Program-made: the position numbers and the translations under genes
NCBI GenBank assembly: GCA_964242115.1
Contig: CAXSZX010000020.1
Location: forward strand, 33,787 to 97,786
Origin: BOG-908 sp964242115
GTDB lineage: Bacteria; Pseudomonadota; Alphaproteobacteria; Acetobacterales; Acetobacteraceae
Reading direction: 5' to 3'
DNA length: 64,000 nucleotides
The notes under the pieces: generated by a model
The model's database searches: none
What the model saw: only the letters and a program-made list of their open reading frames with translations
Told to the model about the DNA's origin: nothing
Shown: positions 61,883 through 64,000 of the stretch, piece by piece
Layout: each line of letters begins with the position of its first letter
Position numbering within the stretch: the stretch's first letter is position 1

Positions 61883-62674
61883 CTACTGTGATGCCCCGGT
61901 TGTTGCCGGTGCGGGTGTCGCCTTGATCAGCCCGGAGCGTCGTTTCTCGCGCAGTCGGTAGCTGTCGCCGCGGATGGTTAGCACGTGGCTGTGGTGCAGC
62001 AGCCGGTCCAGGATGGCGGTCGCCACGACCTGGTCGCCCAGCACCGTGCCCCAGTCGCCCACGGCGCGGTTGGAGGTGATCAGGATGCTACCCCGCTCGT
62101 AGCGGCGGCTGACGAGCTGGAACAGCAGGTGAGCGGCCGCGGGCTCGAACGGCAGGTAGCCGAACTCGTCCATGATCAGCAGCTTCGGCTTGGCCAGTTG
62201 GCTCAGGCGCTGCTCCAATCTCCCTTCCGCATGCCCTCTGACCAGCGTGGTCACCAGCGCCGTCGCCGGGGTGAACAGCACCGAGTAGCCGTGGCGGATC
62301 GCCTCACGGCCGAGCGCGATGGCCAAGTGCGTCTTGCCCACGCCCGGCGGACCCTGGATCAGCAGCGCGTCGCCGTTGGCCACCCAGCGACAGGCTGCCA
62401 GGTCGCGCACTTGCTTGGCGTCCAGTGAGGGCTGGGCGGCAAAGTCAAACCCCTCGAGCGTGCGCTGGTGCGGGAACTTGGCGATCCCGGTGCCCATCTG
62501 GATGCGTCGCTCCTCGCGGTGCGACACCTCCGCCCGGCACAGCAACGCCAGCGTCTCGCGCAGCGACAACTCGCCCCGCGCCGCATCGTCCAGCAGGCCG
62601 TCGAGCCGGTCGCGCATCGCCACCAGCTTCAACCGCGCCAGCATGTCCGGCAACGCGTCCACCTCGGCGTTCAC
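61883..62674 (-). CDS. istB: IS21 transposase accessory ATPase IstB
   Basis: A 263-residue AAA+ protein related to DnaC that regulates target choice and assembly of the IS21 transposase. Walker A GPPGVGKTH (about residues 109-117), Walker B LLIMDEFGYLP, sensor-1 ILITSNRAVGDW and LLHHSHVLTIRGDSYRLRE are all present, so it looks intact. GTG start at 62674 overlaps the istA stop by four bases. Confidence 0.93.
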   Translation of the reverse strand: MNAEVDALPDMLARLKLVAMRDRLDGLLDDAARGELSLRETLALLCRAEVSHREERRIQMGTGIAKFPHQRTLEGFDFAAQPSLDAKQVRDLAACRWVANGDALLIQGPPGVGKTHLAIALGREAIRHGYSVLFTPATALVTTLVRGHAEGRLEQRLSQLAKPKLLIMDEFGYLPFEPAAAHLLFQLVSRRYERGSILITSNRAVGDWGTVLGDQVVATAILDRLLHHSHVLTIRGDSYRLREKRRSGLIKATPAPATTGASQ

Positions 62675-63975
62675 CAGCCGCCTCCCGCCACCTGCTCGTA
62701 TTCGGCCAAGGACCGCAGCAGCTCGATGCCCGGCAGCATGGTGGCCGCCGTTGTCTCGATGTCATTGGTCGGATCCGGGCGAGAGGGCACGACGCCGTGC
62801 AGGTGCGCTCGATCGACGGCGCGCTCGCGGCGGCCGAGACGCTTGTCATGGCAGGCGATCTCGAGCCCGGCATGGTGAATGCGGACCTGCCCGCCATCGA
62901 TCATCAGGCTGACCTCGGCGCCGATCAGCTTCCACGGCACGCTGTAATGGTTGGTGTCGACCTCCACGCAGGCGTCGTTCTGCACACGCCGGGTCAACTC
63001 GCGCAGCTGGCGGAACGGCGGCCGACCGTTCAATGGGCGCAGCGCCTGCCGCTCCTCGCGCTCGAACCGCGCGATCGGCGCCTCGCCCGTCGTGCCGTGC
63101 ACCCGCGTGTCGGCCACCTCACGCATCCACCAGGCCAGATGGGCCTCCAACGCACCCCAGGACGCAAAGCGCCGCCCGGCGATGGCGTTGTGCTTGACGT
63201 AGCTGACGCCGCGCTCGTCCTTACCCTTGGTGCGCGCCCGGTAGGGTGCACAAGCGACCGGCCGCACGTCCCAGTACCGGGTGAACGCGTGCAGGCGGTC
63301 GGTAAACTCCACCTCCCGCGTGGCCGCGTTGTGGTGCTTGACCAGGGCACGTGCATTGTCGAGCAGCAGTTCGCCCGGCAAGCCGCCAAAGTAACGGAAC
63401 GCGCCCTCGATCCCCTCCAGCCATGCCGATTGCCGCTCGTGCCGGAACGCCGCCGCGTAAACCCGCCGCGAGTAGCCTAGTGTCGCCACGAACAGGAACA
63501 CGCGGCCCGGGTCCTCGCCCTCGATCGCGATCCGGCGCTGGCCGAAGTCGATCTGCAACTGGCGGCCCGGCGGCGTCTCGAACCGCACCGTTGCCAGCGC
63601 CTCCGCCGCGAGCTCGCGCCGCAGATGCGACACCGACCGCTCCACCGTGCGCAGGCTGACCACGATGCCCAGCTCGGACGCCAACTCCTGGCGCACCACA
63701 TCCGCGTTGCCCCGGTGACGCCGCAGCCGCTCACATAGCCAAGCAGCCTGTCCCGCCAGCAGGCCAGGGCGGGTCGGAACCCGGCACGGCGTCCAGGCGC
63801 CAGCAGCCAAATACCGCTGCACCGTCTCGCGATTGCACCCGATCTCCGCCGCAATCCGCCACGTGCCCCAGCCCAGCTCGTGAAGCCGCTGCATCGTCGA
63901 CACCTCTTCCGGCGTCCTCATCGTCTGTCTCCGCCCGTCCCTGCCGTGCGGAAAAACGCCCAATCGATTCATCAT
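62671..63975 (-). CDS. istA: IS21 transposase IstA
   Basis: A 434-residue DDE transposase. An N-terminal HTH (STMQRLHELGWGTWRIAAEI, GCNRETVQRYL) is followed by the integrase core with QIDFGQ (first Asp), LLLDNARALVKHHNAATREV (second Asp) and a downstream acidic residue in KGKDERGVSYVK. The C-terminal beta-barrel (ACVEVDTNHYSVPWKLIGAE) is typical. ATG at 63921 is an alternative start. No frameshift is seen, so the element may be active. Confidence 0.92.
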   Translation of the reverse strand: MMNRLGVFPHGRDGRRQTMRTPEEVSTMQRLHELGWGTWRIAAEIGCNRETVQRYLAAGAWTPCRVPTRPGLLAGQAAWLCERLRRHRGNADVVRQELASELGIVVSLRTVERSVSHLRRELAAEALATVRFETPPGRQLQIDFGQRRIAIEGEDPGRVFLFVATLGYSRRVYAAAFRHERQSAWLEGIEGAFRYFGGLPGELLLDNARALVKHHNAATREVEFTDRLHAFTRYWDVRPVACAPYRARTKGKDERGVSYVKHNAIAGRRFASWGALEAHLAWWMREVADTRVHGTTGEAPIARFEREERQALRPLNGRPPFRQLRELTRRVQNDACVEVDTNHYSVPWKLIGAEVSLMIDGGQVRIHHAGLEIACHDKRLGRRERAVDRAHLHGVVPSRPDPTNDIETTAATMLPGIELLRSLAEYEQVAGGGW

Positions 63976-64000
63976 CCTGCCTCGTCCTGCTACGCAGGGT

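Larger units (their letters stand above)
61813..63997. mobile_element. IS21-family insertion sequence
   Basis: Contains istA and istB in the overlapping order typical of IS21. The left end is near TGTAGCAGG (61813), followed by two GAACCCATCC repeats (61842-61885 region) of the kind found at IS21 ends. At the right, CCTGCTACGCA near 63986-63996 is the inverted match to the left TAGCAGG. The exact right border is at or just beyond the window end. Confidence 0.75.

Overview
The window looks like a chromosomal segment of a high-GC alphaproteobacterium, most likely in or near the Acetobacteraceae. Supporting signs are the rpmH-rnpA-yidD-yidC-engB-argB order, hopanoid genes of the hpnI/hpnL type, a two-domain cold-shock protein, a phasin, a PaoABC-type aldehyde oxidoreductase and an AT-rich hairpin repeat in most intergenic gaps. 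The family assignment is an inference from gene content.

Positions 1 to about 52,400 are ordinary chromosome. In order they hold: an ABC ATPase, a MaoC-like dehydratase and a broken small gene; argB, a lipoprotein gene, engB, yidC, yidD, rnpA and rpmH on the minus strand; small uncharacterised genes; ispH, a PRC-barrel protein and an MFS transporter; DUF488, CsbD-like and RodZ-like genes; hpnI and hpnL; a cation:proton antiporter, icd, a nitronate monooxygenase and an enoyl-CoA hydratase; a degenerate RibB-like gene, egtB and a 5.6-kb gene for a giant repetitive secreted protein; ybjN, proC, a TetR/COQ9-like gene, a phasin, queE, a cold-shock gene, msrA and creA; paoC, paoB and paoA; ada, a radical SAM gene and a membrane glycosyltransferase-like gene; a methyltransferase, an SRPBCC protein, recO and an acyl-CoA dehydrogenase. 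Overlapping stops and starts (rnpA/yidD/yidC, hydratase/NMO, ybjN/proC, msrA/creA) mark translationally coupled pairs.

About 27 copies of a hairpin repeat lie in this part. Each is roughly 100-190 bp, with two A/T-rich hairpins facing each other around a CTGTCGCGG/GCGACAG core. There is also a second, MITE-like 140-bp repeat in two copies, one of them inserted inside a hairpin repeat.

From about 52,400 the character changes. The hairpin repeat is absent and broken genes appear. A frameshifted HAF-repeat secreted protein precedes comM. comM stops after 283 codons, exactly between the Walker A and Walker B parts of its ATPase domain, where the sequence switches to TGT followed by two direct GGATnnCTGGACTC repeats 20 bp apart. 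This looks like the end of a Tn7-like transposon in comM, a known target of such elements. Just inside, in the same frame as comM, is a reading frame that resembles a diverged ComM C-terminal half, then a gene whose C-terminus resembles Tn7 TnsE. A hybrid histidine kinase, an acyltransferase pseudogene and an IS21-family element (istA/istB) follow to the end of the window. The other end of the element and any tnsABCD genes are not in view.

The most interesting points are the comM insertion with its ComM-like C-half next to a TnsE-like gene, the giant secreted-protein gene with a perfect internal ribosome binding site and start codon (a probable gene fusion), and the two intergenic repeat families.
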